Assembly: GCA_031213475.1 (NCBI GenBank)
Contig: JARUPZ010000002.1
Location: forward strand, 5,341,049 to 5,405,048
From: Nereocystis luetkeana
Lineage: Eukaryota > Sar > Phaeophyceae > Laminariales > Laminariaceae
Length of the DNA stretch: 64,000 nt
Direction: 5' to 3'
Made by a program: the position numbers and the translations under genes
Shown: positions 51,730-62,379 of the stretch, piece after piece
Layout: each line of letters begins with the position of its first letter
Position numbering within the stretch: the first letter of the stretch is position 1
Notes under the pieces: generated by a model
What the model saw: only the letters and a program-made list of their open reading frames with translations
What the model was told of the DNA's origin: nothing
The model's database searches: none

Positions 51730-52040
51730 TACGAGCCGCGTGAGCGCCCAGTCAGAGCATGGTATTGCGCCCGTATCTTACAGCAGTATAATAGGATCAC
51801 TTGCCCTGTGACTCGGGAACAAGATAGATTGCATCAATCTCCGCATCACGCGGTGACCGTTCATGTATCGTCAATGTGTATCGTCAGGTCTTCCTTCTTC
51901 CCTCCGAAGTCCCAAGTTATCATTACCTGCCCATTGTGCGTGGTAAATGCTGATGTAGATGTAATAATAACGTAGATTGTGCCCAATTGCGGAAGCAGTC
52001 ACTCACCACGCGAAAATCAGCAGCTCACTGCGTCTGTAGT
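51730..52040. other. No gene recognised
   Basis: TACAGCAGTA at about 51779. No domain. Confidence 0.4.
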
Positions 52041-52043
52041 ACT

Positions 52044-52122
52044 TGAACCCTTTCTACGGACACACCAGTCAAATTCTAAGCAGTTTGCCCCCAAAACGGG
52101 ACTGCCGTCCCGAAAGGGTTAA
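52044..52122. mobile_element. M2 MITE copy, left-arm deleted
   Basis: TTGAACCCTTTCTACGGACA, then CAAACGGG-type right arm CCCCAAAACGGGACTGCCGT and GGGTTAA. Most of the left arm is missing. Confidence 0.85.
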
Positions 52123-52123
52123 A

Positions 52124-52228
52124 AACCCTTTTAGAAACGCAGTCCCGTTTTGGGGTCAATTGGGGACATACTACTTGGAAATTTGAGTGGTTTGTCCCCA
52201 AAACGAGACTGCAGTTCTCAAAGGGTTG
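52124..52228. mobile_element. M2 MITE copy, adjacent to the previous one
   Basis: AACCCTTTTAGAAACGCAGT ... GACTGCAGTTCTCAAAGGGT. Two M2 copies lie head to tail with almost no spacer. Confidence 0.9.
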
Positions 52229-52717
52229 AGGTACACGTACGAAAACGCGCTAGCCTAGCCCATAGTGCCGATCGTGGGTTGTGGTCGGCACTACAGCAGA
52301 GTACGTATGAAAAATAAATATCAACATCTGGTATAAATAGTAAACACACTCAGCTCGCAAATGGGAATTTCGAGGAAACTGTATGAATGTCTCACAGCTG
52401 GCGTATTATACTGCTGCACGTGTCTTTTTTTTTAACCTTTTCACTCGTACAGCCAGAACCGCACGTTGCGAGGAGCATTTTGGTTTTTGGGACGGGGAGA
52501 AGGGGAAACCGACTGGAAAGGAGTGGCGCCGAGAGCACCGGCGCGCACACCATCACGAGAGCAGCAATCATCGGGTTTTTTCCTGGAATTTCTTACGAGG
52601 CAGCGCAAGTAGTACCTTTTATTTACGCCACTCGTCTTTGTAGTAGAGTTGTATACCCTTCATGGGGATTTTTTTTTCTTGTTACGTTTTCAATCGTCAC
52701 TTTCACTTCCCAGCTCA

Positions 52718-53531
52718 AGACCTATGCCAATGGAAACGCGAAGTCACAAAGTTTTCTTTCAAAAATGTTGCTTTCAAAGAACAGCCCAAAATATCCTCGT
52801 ACCGCCGCTGTGGGAAAAAAAGGACAAAATGTTCCAGTTTTTCTTCTTTTTTTTCTAACGGCTGCAGGCGGCGCAAATTTGTTTTTTCTTGTTGCAAATT
52901 GTCAAAAGTTGATAAAATCGTGCGACGATAGACGCTCGATTTCGACATTGACTCAGCCCACGGCCAACCCGCTTGGTGACGGGCAAGGCCACCAACGAGA
53001 ATAGATGACGGCCTCGAAGATTTCAGGTGGATCCATGGTCTAGGAGGCGAGAGCTTGCCGGCGGCGTCCTACGGTATCCTCCCAAACCTGAAATAAAAAC
53101 TATTTTTTGCCATTCGAGACGGGTCGAGAATTTTTGTCATCTGCTTTGTGCACATCAGCGGCCAATTGTTTTTTATAATACTCCTGGCGCCCGCCACATT
53201 TCACCGGCCACTGTGTGAACACGGTGACCCTACATAGGGTGGGTCGGAGCCCCTAACGAGCGCACTCCGTTCAGAATTCATGACGCAGTCGTTGGTTTTG
53301 CCGATCGATATCTGTCGAGGACTCGGAATGTCGCCGCATCGAACCAAACATCCGCCCGAGTTTTTTTAAGCGGATCTTGGCCCAACATCGGCCCAAGAAA
53401 TGTTTTTTTCGGGGGTTTTCGTTCCGTTTTAAGAAACGTGTTCATAGCAAGCTGTACCTGACAAATTCTGAAGGGTATCTTTGGAATTCAAACATTTAAC
53501 GGAAACTTTGCGTTTCCATGGGCATAGGTCT
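52718..53531 (+). mobile_element. D1 TIR element, plus-strand copy, nested in SINE-B
   Basis: Inverted ends AGACCTATGCCAATGGAAAC and the inverse of AGACCTATGCCCATGGAAAC; 814 bp. No transposase. To its left lies the SINE-B 3' piece (TCACTTTCACTTCCCAGCT) and to its right the rest of that SINE (TCGTAGGAGGTTTTACC). The intact SINE-B at 42.66 kb joins these directly. Confidence 0.85.
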
Positions 53532-53850
53532 AACTCGTAGGAGGTTTTACCTTCAGCGATCTTCTGGGCAACTCGTGATCACAGGTGTCGTCCCTTCTGC
53601 CCCCCGGTTTGTGCCTTGATTTTTACCGCGCAAAGGGTTCAGTATTCCTACTGCTCGTCGATTTCCATCGAATGTTGCTATTAACATTAATAACTCACGC
53701 TCTCGCGCTTTCCGCAAATCAATTTTTACGCCAGACAAAGGAAAAAGTCCTTGCGAATACGTGCGTATGCACTCGGTGAGACTTGAACCCACGAAATTGA
53801 TCAAGGCAGGCACACGGACCACCTACCACGCCACCGGGGACGCAGGCTAA
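53532..53850 (-). mobile_element. SINE-B copy, split by D1
   Basis: GGTGGCGTGGTAGGTGGTCC (A-box region) and GGTTCAAGTCTCACC (B box) on the minus strand, then the body. Its 3' end continues left of D1 at about 52670-52717. Confidence 0.85.
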
Positions 53851-53929
53851 GAATGACCCCTACGGTAATTATGGCCTGATATCATATATAATAGCTCTGC
53901 TGCACGTAGTCAGACAGTCCGGGAAGACG

Positions 53930-54239
53930 CGGCGCTCGTTGATATTTGTCTGTGTTCACGACTACCGTGCGTTTCCGTACGGTGCAGGCAGTACTCCAGA
54001 CAGCAACCGCTGTAGTCAGCAGCCACGAGTTGGATAGCTGTTGGAACGTGGGGAACTCTTAGGCTGTAGTTGAGTGCACACGCCCGCCAATTATACATTG
54101 ATTTCATGTCAGTGTGCGCCTTCCTCGTTTCGTGTATTTTTAGGCGGAAAGAGTAGTGCTTCCCAGCCGAATTTTGATTTTCCATGGTTCTTCGGATCTT
54201 CGTAGGGCTCCAGCACCTAGCCACGTGACCACGGACTCC

Positions 54240-54279
<40 letters not shown>

Positions 54280-54450
54280 TTCATCCCATTCATTATCTTC
54301 GCACATCTTCTTCTCTCTCTCCTTCCAACTCGTAACTCAGATCCGGGGTCACATAGCAGGCTCTTCTCCCCCCTTCCCGCTACGGTACGTGCCTTCATTT
54401 TTTTTTATCTGAGAGTTAATGGGAGAACGACAACAACCAGAATGTACATG
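53930..54450 (+). repeat. H dispersed repeat copy, split by (AT)n plus SINE-A
   Basis: CACGACTACCGTGCGTTTCC to ACCACGGACTCCTCG, then the insert 54242-54407, then CTGAGAGTTAATGGGAGAAC. The unbroken copy is at 36.8-37.1 kb. Confidence 0.85.
54243..54407 (-). mobile_element. SINE-A, 5'-truncated, with (AT)n tail
   Basis: On the minus strand AATGAAGGCACGTACCGTAG through GGAAGGAGAGAGAGAAG to GGGATGAAAAAATATAT and about 17 AT units. The tail position is poly-A in other copies and (TA)n here. Confidence 0.85.
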
Positions 54451-54512
54451 CATGCACGTACGAACCTGTTGTATAGTTGGCGGCCAATTGCATAAGCCGA
54501 CAGAAGTACATC

Positions 54513-54618
54513 AACGGAGGACCTTGCAGTAAATAGGACCAAATATTGTCGGTAAACATAGGTAAACACATGGGTTTTTGAGTGTACCGTAGGTCCTATT
54601 AACTATGGGTCCCCGTAA
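54513..54618. mobile_element. M1 MITE copy 11 (eroded left end)
   Basis: ACGGAGGACC at the left, TAAATAGGACCAAATATTGT, right end GTCCTATTAACTATGGGTCC and CCGTAA. Inserted in a K-type repeat (GGCGGCCAATTGCATAAGCC at 54478). Confidence 0.85.
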
Positions 54619-54887
54619 TAAATATGAAATAATCAAGTAATCAGTGGCTCATGATACGACCTTCTTGAAGAAAATTAATATCGGTCACCGACGGAAAGGA
54701 CGCATCTACGTACCTGCATCAGCTGGTATTAATGAACAAAACTGTGTTTCAGTTTTCAGGTTTCAATCTTCAATTTTCAGCCCCTCCCGGCAGAAAAACA
54801 AACACACCACCAGACATCAGGATATCGTCGCACGAGCCAAATCAACTTCTTCCTGGGATGTACGAGTACCGTGAAACACGGAATTTA

Positions 54888-55078
54888 AGACACCAGCCCC
54901 CTGGGACAAGGTTCCGGGCTGATTTTTCTCCACAAGGGGCAGAGTACAACTGCGGAGCGATGCGTCTATGGAAATATCTCGACGAGATATTTTCATAAGC
55001 CTCCGTTTTCGTTCATGTGTGCCCTTCTCGTTTCGGATAAAATCGTCTTCGAATTTCGTTCCAGGGTGCGTGTTATCT
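54888..55078. mobile_element. M4 TIR element, copy 4
   Basis: CAGCCCCCTGGGACAAGGTT..GGGCTGATTTTT at the left, AAATCGTCTTCGAATTTCG and TTCCAGGGTGCGTGTTATC at the right. The centre GAGCGATGCGTCTATGGAAA matches copies 2 and 3. Confidence 0.8.
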
Positions 55079-55168
55079 TGGTTTCTGCGTCTAATACGTA
55101 TCATACGGTACTGCAGGGTCAACCGGAGAAAAAAGGTGAGGGATATCTACGGTCGCGTACTATTAATA

Positions 55169-55276
55169 TTACAGGGGACCATAGTAAATAGGACCAATTT
55201 TTTGTTCGTAAAAATAGGTAAACGTACAGGTTTTTGTTTGTACGGTAGGTCCTATTTACCATAGGTCCCCCGTAAA
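55169..55276. mobile_element. M1 MITE copy 12
   Basis: TTACAGGGGACCATAG...CATAGGTCCCCCGTAAA flanked by TA and preceded by TATTAATA at about 55160. Confidence 0.9.
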
Positions 55277-55329
55277 TAGTAATACCTGCTATACGGCTGT
55301 CTTCACAAGCAGGAGAAGGCATTCCCTTG

Positions 55330-55831
55330 GGCCACTTCTGATGCAGTCGGATTTGCAGTCAGTTGGAAATGGTGCTATCAGCACGTTCGCACGAGCTTTT
55401 GCCCCGAAAATGTGCGAAACTGCTGTTTCTCGCCTCAGAATGACTTGGGCCATTCTCCAAGACCTATCTAGAGCTGTTTCCCGCTTCTCCAGGTGCCCAG
55501 TTGCACAAAACCACCTTCGGTACTTTTCCGATCCAACTGGGTCAAATACCATTACGATCAGGGATCGGATCGGAAAAAACGTTTTTTCCGATCCAATCGG
55601 GGTTTTTAATCGTATTTGACCCAGTTGGATCGGAAGAGTACCGGAGGTGATTTCGTGCAACTGGACACCTCGAGAAGCGAGAAACAGCTCTAGATAGGTC
55701 TTGGAGAAAAGTCCAAGTCATTCTGAGGCGAGAAACAGCAACTTCGCACATTTTCGGGGCAAAAGCTCGTGTGAACGTGCCGATAGCACCATTTCCAACT
55801 GACTGCAAATCCGACGGCGTAAGAAGTGGCC
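55330..55831. repeat. Near-perfect 502-bp palindrome
   Basis: GGCCACTTCT at the left and AGAAGTGGCC at the right. Arms of about 235-245 bp match along their length with few differences, closing on GGATCGGATCGGAAAAAACG near the centre (55570-55590). Either arm reads as VGNGAI(S/G)TF(A/T)RAFAPKM and onward, which follows from the symmetry. Probably a fold-back or MITE-type element. Confidence 0.9.
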
Positions 55832-56049
55832 TTACCAGGTGCCGTATACTGCTGTACCCAGCATCTCGCGCAAGCGTTGGGCATTTTTTTGTTAAAAATA
55901 CAAGGTCTTCTTCCCTTTGGGGCGTGGTTGACTCAAAATCCCGCGGGTGTCGCGAGTTGAAAAGCGGAGGCATCATCAGTATCATCAGGCGTTCCTAGTT
56001 ATACAAGTATACCAGGTACTTCGGAAGTATCTCATGCCAGGACAAGGTT

Positions 56050-56510
56050 CAAGCGTGTGTGGTTGACAAGTACATTGCAGGTGAACATGTCATCATCTGC
56101 ACACACAAACACTCAAGCACCGTGGCTGTCACAAAGACGGGAGCCTCATGCTGTTGTACCGTTGCTGCTGTTGTAGTGTACACACCGTGGCTGCGCGGCT
56201 GCGATCGAAAGTACGAGAGAGCGTACAGTAGGTTTATCTCGTGTTGCCTAGGGTTGAATACAAACACACAAAAAACATGGACTGATCACGATTTTTTACT
56301 TACGTTTTTTTTTTCAAAATCGCTATCATCGCATTCACAAAGATCGGAGCCTCAAGCGCGATGCTGCTGTACCGCTGTTATTGTAGTGTAAACTATGCCC
56401 GCGCGGTCGCCCTTGAAAATCCGAGAAAGCTAGGGTTTACATCGTCCTGCCTAGGGTAGAAATAAACATAAATCACGACGTCTGTTTAATCGTGATTTTC
56501 CAAATAAAAA
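56050..56510. repeat. Tandem duplication, about 210-bp period
   Basis: TCACAAAGACGGGAGCCTCA at 56128 and TCACAAAGATCGGAGCCTCA at 56336, each followed by GCTGTACCG or TTGTACCG, TTGTAGTGTA, GCGCGG, CCTAGGGT and an ATCACGA..TTTTT end. Confidence 0.8.
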
Positions 56511-57220
56511 ATCAAATCAACTGGCCTTGTTTTTTTTTCAATGTTTTAGCTGTAGGATTTCAGCATGGTACGAGTATACATGCAAATAACGTGCACGTGT
56601 TTTGTAATGCCCGTTACAAAACCTATACAAACTGAAAGTGTATGCATTTTAGTGTGCAGGTATATTGTATGGGTTTCAATTCAGTAAACCGTTCTAAAAT
56701 ACCATGAACAAAATGCATTTGGGTATTAAAGTACTATACAAAAACGCCATACGAGCTACCAAGTAATCAACTATTAATAATGACTTATCCGCAATAAAGT
56801 AATAAACAATCAAACATCAAACCAAGTCCGTAGTTTTGTTATTTCCAACCCTAGTCCTGCCACGCTGCGCACTCAGTTAAACATTCACTTAAACAGCTAG
56901 CTCTTGACATCATGCATTCGATGCTATTTCCTAGGACAACAGGGAACACGGCCAACACACGCAAACATGCGCACCGTCCACGGCCGCCACAAAGGGAAGA
57001 GCTTGAAGTGCGACTGCTCTCGTACCGTGGCTGCCACAAAAGCAGAGAGCGCGAGAGCGGGAGGGACAGAGTGATAGCAGCAGCCGAGTGAAAAGGCTAT
57101 AACTGCGGGATTTCCATGCTCCTGCGCGGCTTGGCGTACGCAACCCCTTGAAAAAAAAAACAGCTCGCGAGACTATCGACGCCCACAGCACGCGTCACGG
57201 AGCCCGGTCGGGGCCTGAAC
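56511..57220. other. No gene recognised
   Basis: AT-rich in the left half. One TATTAATA near 56769. Confidence 0.4.
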
Positions 57221-57223
57221 TTG

Positions 57224-57835
57224 CGCCGCATCCAATGTCCACGCCGTTTTTAGGATAAATACCCTGAAAATTGGCACACGCTTTGCATGAACCCCTGCCA
57301 ACCCGCTACCGAAGGTGTGTTCGTGTGTTCCGCCAGGTTTTTTCTCGTAGTTTCGCATTTTTTGGGAGGACCTTTAACAAATTGGGAGAAGGGATCTTTA
57401 GGTTGGTAGTCTGTTCAGGTGTTTTGGTTCCTGTTGGGATCAAGGTACGGGCGAAGACCCAACCCAACCCCTGACTCTAACCCTAACCCTAACCCTGACC
57501 CCAAACCGCAGCCAAAACGGGCCAAAACTCGCCATAAACGCGGCTGCGCCGCGTTTGCATCGAACCAGGAAATTTCTCAGTTGCGGACGACGATTCCGAA
57601 GTGCAGACCACGCTACGCATTTTTCAAGTCAAAAACACCCCTAAAGATCCCTTCTCCCAGATTGCTAAACCTACTCTTTTTTGGGTATTCGGGTCTCTTT
57701 CGGATATCCAAAAATTCCGGCGAAAACAAAAAGAAGAAAAATCGTTCAATAACGGCTCGTCAGTGGCTCAAAGAACACGCGAGCAAACAATCAAGATTAA
57801 TCTCCAAAAAACGGCGCGCACATTGGACTTTTGCG
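57224..57835. mobile_element. Fold-back TIR element with telomere-like patch
   Basis: Ends TCCAATGTCCACGCCGTTTT and the inverse of TCCAATGTGCGCGCCGTTTT. Inner inverted blocks GGGAGAAGGGATCTTTAGG (57391) and AAAGATCCCTTCTCCCAG (57644). The loop holds CTAACCCTAACCCTAACCCT at 57477. No transposase seen. Confidence 0.75.
57477..57496. repeat. Interstitial telomere-like (CCCTAA)3
   Basis: Three perfect CCCTAA-type units followed by degenerate CCTGACCCC and preceded by CCCAACCCCTGACT. Confidence 0.85.
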
Positions 57836-58434
57836 CGGTAAAAATGCAAAAGATAAAGCGTTGCCTCGTAATTTGCTTAACTTCAGTGCAGGGTCAACTC
57901 TTGGCATCAAAAATGACTCGACAAGAGCTGGTTCAAGCATATTGCCCCAAATTTCGTCAGCCACGAAAGCCGCATGCAACATCAACTCAAATGTCACATA
58001 ATTGTAAGGCTGGGCCCCGGTCCAGTATGTACTGCCAGTACAGCAGTATTACTGTACTGGCTGAGGGAGGTGCCAGCATTGCAAGTACTTTGACTGTTTA
58101 CCTGATACCGCCTAATAACGTAGCGGAAACCCATCGAAACGTAGGGTGGAAGAGCATAGAGGGCACTTAGTACAGCGATAGAGGGAAAGAAGGAAGGAGA
58201 CCGTGAGCGCGATGGAGGAGCCCGCTTCGACCACTGATCGCTTGGGCTCTGCGGATCCCAACAAAAATTGCCTCATGTACAGGCGGTATACCAGTCCTGT
58301 GATCACGATTCTCCGGGTGGATTTTCATTCTGACCCTCGCAGGTGTGGCCTGTCCTTATTTTACTTTTCAGGGGCGCCCCTTGCTCGTGCACAGAACGAT
58401 TAGGGCCTATCTTAACGGGGAGCGCTAAATTTCG
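57836..58434. other. No gene recognised
   Basis: Open frames here lack any motif. TACAGCAGTA at about 58042. Confidence 0.4.
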
Positions 58435-59275
58435 TTATTCGGAATTATTTTAAGTTCAATGAATTTTATTTTGATTTCGAATATAAAACTTCGTTTGTGT
58501 CCTATCGGGAAACGGCGCATTGATTGTCGAACACAAAAGAATTCGGAATAACCTGGAATAACGAACCGCGTCACACAATGCCCAGCCGACAAACAGCGAC
58601 GACCGTAGACGAGAGCGAAGGTTTGCGTTGTCGCGTGCGCGCCGCCGCCAGCCTCTTTTTCTTTTTGATGGCGCGGGATAGGAAGCTATCACTCTCAGGG
58701 TATCTTGGGTGGGCGGAGGGAGCCCTCAAGCGCCACGTGCGGAACAGCAACGGTGATGCAGCTGTCGAGGTCTCGAGCGTATCCTCGTTTTTTTTGCTCA
58801 TTTGCTCGGTTTTCGTGATGGTTGGCTGATCGAGCAGGCCGAAAAATTGGGCTTGCGGCCGCCATGGTTTTTTCTAGGCGCCACCGCCGGGGTACGATGT
58901 GCTATGGTCTGTGGACGTGGGCGCGGCTATTGCTCCGGTCGGCTCTCGTTGAGGTTCGCGTTTTATCGTCTCGATCGTGGTCACCGAAGCGGCCAAGCAT
59001 CGCCCCAGACTCCACCGGGGTTGTTGACACACCATGAACATGCTAAATACATCAAGGCTGATCAACTCCCAAATTCCAAACTGAAATTGAATAAATCACA
59101 CGAAAAAGTCACGAAAGACTTCACACTCAAAATGGTTTTTTTCATTTGCCTTGAGAATGCCTGCTTGGCGATTTACTCTTCGGCCAATCAGATGCAAATT
59201 AAATTAGAAAAAATAAACAAAATCAAACTGAAAAAACTGAAAATCCTCGATAAGACGGGTCCTTATAGGCCAACC
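58435..59275 (+). repeat. J dispersed repeat, copy 2
   Basis: See the copy at 38.1 kb. At 59092 it has a plain ATAAATCACACG where copy 1 has TA-TTAA-TA. Confidence 0.75.
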
Positions 59276-59313
59276 GTCCCAGTAAAATCGTCCTGGTGAC
59301 TCTCTGGTACTAC

Positions 59314-59408
59314 CTAACCCTTTTAGAACCGCAGTCTCATTTTGGGGACAATCCACTCAAATTCAAGTAATTTGTCCCCAAATCGGGACTGCGGTTCTAA
59401 AAGGGCTA
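59314..59408. mobile_element. M2 MITE copy
   Basis: CTAACCCTTTTAGAACCGCA ... TGCGGTTCTAAAAGGGCTAA, with CTAA at both ends in place of TTAA. Confidence 0.92.
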
Positions 59409-59499
59409 AGGGGGGCACCGGCCAATATCGGCCAATATCCTAAATGACTTCGTATATTTTATGAACGCCGAAAATTCGATCTCACAGCTCACGTAGTAT

Positions 59500-60345
59500 T
59501 AGGTGTTTATTTTTTACTTTCGTGAATATTTCACAGATGCTCGCAGTATACTCCATTCTCCGAGTATCGAGTACATTTCGTACTCCGAGTACTGAGAGTA
59601 TCGCAGTACCAGCGTACCAGCGTAGGAGTTTATTTTTAACTTTTGTGGATATTTAGCAGATGCTCCCAGTATACTTCATACTCTGAGTATCGAGGGCACT
59701 CCGGAACAGAGAGTATTGGAGTACTGGCGGCCTAAATACTGCGAGCACTGGGAGTACGAGCAAATACTACGAGTGCCGGGAATATGAGCGGTACAGAGCT
59801 CCGAGCACAAGCAGTACCCGCAGTACAAACATCCGACATACTTGGGAGTACTCAAGAGTATGAAGAGTGTTGAACCCATAAATACTGCGAGTACTCTCAC
59901 AGTATACTCACGGTACTGCCAGCACTAGCACTACCCCTCCCCCCCCCTAATGTAATTTGGTCCAACTCCCACTCGTGGAACCATCTGCGAATATTTTCTG
60001 CAATTAAATCGGGACGAAATATCGAATCGGTGCAGAAATGGTCGAAAGTATACTTCCAACTACCGAGTATACTGCATATATTGAGAGTATTTTGGTACTG
60101 CGAGTACTCGCAGTACCAACGAACGAAACACTGCGAGTACTGCAAGTACTAGCGCTACATGCGAGTACTTCAGTACGGAACCCTAAAATGCTTCAGAGTG
60201 CAGGGGATATCCACAGTACGAAACAAATATCCGCAGTATCAAACCTCGAATTACTGAGAGTACTCGCAGTATCCGCATTCCAAATATAAACTCGAAATAC
60301 TGCAAGTACACCAACTTCCAGCAGCATTTTCTCTCGAAAATACTC
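59500..60345. repeat. T repeat: long GAGTACTCGCAGTAC-rich block
   Basis: Dozens of ACTGCGAGTACT, GAGTATCGAG and GTACTCGCAGTA words in both orientations. Includes a segment near-identical to 37490-37560 (GAGTATTTTGGTACTGCGAG). Confidence 0.8.
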
Positions 60346-60683
60346 TGCTTCACTCCCACGAACCGCGAGCCTCCGCGAAACATTTAGCCCCCGTAGCACT
60401 CGCGATGGAAGTGTCACACGCGGCTTGCAAAGACGAGTTTCGACGAAATCCTTGATCACACAACCGAGAGGTGTCTTTATAATCTCAAGTTGTTTACCCC
60501 TCTGGACGGAAATGTAAGGCCAGTTCAGACTTCACATTTATGACTCAACGACCCTTATACTTTTGTCCACAGCGGTATGTATGAACGGCACAGATGCCAC
60601 GTGAATGGTCCCTCTGCATAGTGCCGGTGTGCTCTGCATAGTGCCGGTGTGCGCCAGCCAACAACACCAGCACTATACTCGTA

Positions 60684-60881
60684 TTACGGGGGGGCATAGT
60701 TAACAGGACCAAATATTGTCAGTAAAAATGGTTAAATATATAGGTGTTTATGTATACCGTAGGTCCTGTTAACTACGGTCCCGGGGGCATAGTTAACAGG
60801 ACTAAATATTGTCAGTAAAAATGGTTAAATATATAGGTGTTTATGTATACCGTAGGTCCTGTTAACTACGGTCCCCCGTAA
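60684..60881. mobile_element. M1 MITE tandem dimer (copy 13)
   Basis: Two almost identical M1 units in direct orientation. They share an internal junction GTCCCGGGGGCATAG near 60778 and have TA at the outer ends only. Confidence 0.92.
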
Positions 60882-61010
60882 TAGCGGCAATCGGCACTAC
60901 TCGGCACACTGGCACACTGTTTAGTCCCATCTGCTGTGCCAAGCGATTTCACAGGCACTACGTAGGGTATTACAGCGGGGCAGCCAACACTACATACTCA
61001 GCCGGCACTA

Positions 61011-61116
61011 TTACGGTGGGCCATAGTAAATAGGACCAAATATTGTTGAGTAAAAATAGCGAAATATATAGGCTTTTGTATGTACCGTAGGTCCTATTTA
61101 ATATGGTCCCCCGTAA
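61011..61116. mobile_element. M1 MITE copy 14
   Basis: TTACGGTGGGCCATAG...ATATGGTCCCCCGTAA, TA at 61009 and 61117. Confidence 0.94.
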
Positions 61117-61919
61117 TAGAGAGGGACCACTATTGTCGTATCCAGCACACCCATGGGTCCCCTAGAGCAAGTAGGTACGTCTGTGTTCTTACTGGTCAAC
61201 CTGTGGTTCGTTCGTTTCTTTTCCCGTACTCGTACTACTGCTGTGTATACAGTACAAGCACAGACCCAGACTGGCAGTGCAGAAATACATAGACAACGGC
61301 CTGGTGGGTTGGTCATCAGATGCCTGCCTGCTCACCAGGTATATACCCCTCGTAATAACTGTAATATTAAAGAGAAAGCGACTCGTTGTCGTGTGACCTG
61401 TGACACTACAGCAGTAGCTATTGTAACACGTGCAGCGGTAGGCTGCATAACTGGGGACGTGTACTCGTACCAAGATCCAAGTTCTGCTTCAACCTCAACG
61501 AGATAGCGGAATAGTGGTGGCGTTGTCGTTGTACGGCGCGTTGCATACTGGTATACTCGTGCCAGTTTACGTATATACCAGGTAGATCAAGATGAACGTA
61601 TTTATTGTTATTGCCCTCGATGAAATGCATTCGAGCGCTGTTCTCAGTTTGCTTGTCTTTTCTTTTTGGAAGTCGCAGTTGGAGTTGGTGCGAGTGTGGG
61701 GATAGGTCAGTCGGCACCGGCACAGACGGCCCCCCAGCAGGCGGGATTTGGCTCAGACTGAACGTCTGTTTTTTCCTCGTGTTTGGCTCATACTTAGGGT
61801 CTGCGTGCTGGCTATCAGTACTACTCGTGATCGTACTGGGCGGGGATATAGGATATTCGTCGTGGCTCTTTTTTTTATATATGGACCGCGTGATATATAT
61901 ACCTGGTATTTTTTATCAT

Positions 61920-62238
61920 CACCTCAGCTTTCCAGCAGGAGGTTTACCCTCAGCGGTCTTCTCCTGGACAAGCCGTGGAAACACAAGTGTCGTCCCTTCT
62001 CCCCCCAGGTACGTGCCTTCATTTTTTGTCGCGCATAGGGTTTAGCATTCCCACTGCTCGTCGATTTTCATCGAATATAGCTGATAATAACTCACGCTTT
62101 CGCGCTTTTCGCTACAACCAATTTTTATGCAACAAAAAGTCCTTACGAGTATATATGCACTCGGTGAGACGTGAACCCACGAAATTGATCTTAGTACGAA
62201 TAGTCACGCGGACCACCTACTAAAAGCCGGCGGGGAAA
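61920..62238 (-). mobile_element. SINE-B copy
   Basis: On the minus strand GTAGGTGGTCCGCGTGAC, the B-box region GGTTCACGTCTCACC, then the SINE-B body to GGAAAGCTGAGGTGATG. Confidence 0.85.
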
Positions 62239-62261
62239 TTAACACAACTAATTGCACATGC

Positions 62262-62375
62262 AACAATTCGATACGAGTCGACGAGGGAAGATCGTGTCAG
62301 TTGAGAGCCTTGAGTGTCAGTACAGCAGAGGCGGCGCAAACGATCATACAGCAGTAAAAATGGGCGGTACCACAT
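62262..62375 (+). mobile_element. SINE-A fragment
   Basis: CAACAATTCGATACGAGTCG, ACGAGGGAAGATCG and GCAGTAAAAATGGGCGGTAC match the middle of SINE-A. Short and diverged. Confidence 0.5.
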
Positions 62376-62379
62376 GTAC

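Larger units (their letters stand above)
60590..61135. repeat. GCCGGCACTA-rich repeat, split by M1 insertions
   Basis: Same sequence as 7391-7580 with an M1 dimer at 60684-60881 and a single M1 at 61011-61116. Confidence 0.88.

Noticed and set aside
57419-58170. Overlapping open frames of 140 and 189 residues on the plus strand
   Set aside because: They cross a fold-back TIR element and a telomere-like patch; the apparent protein has no motif and two frames are open by chance.
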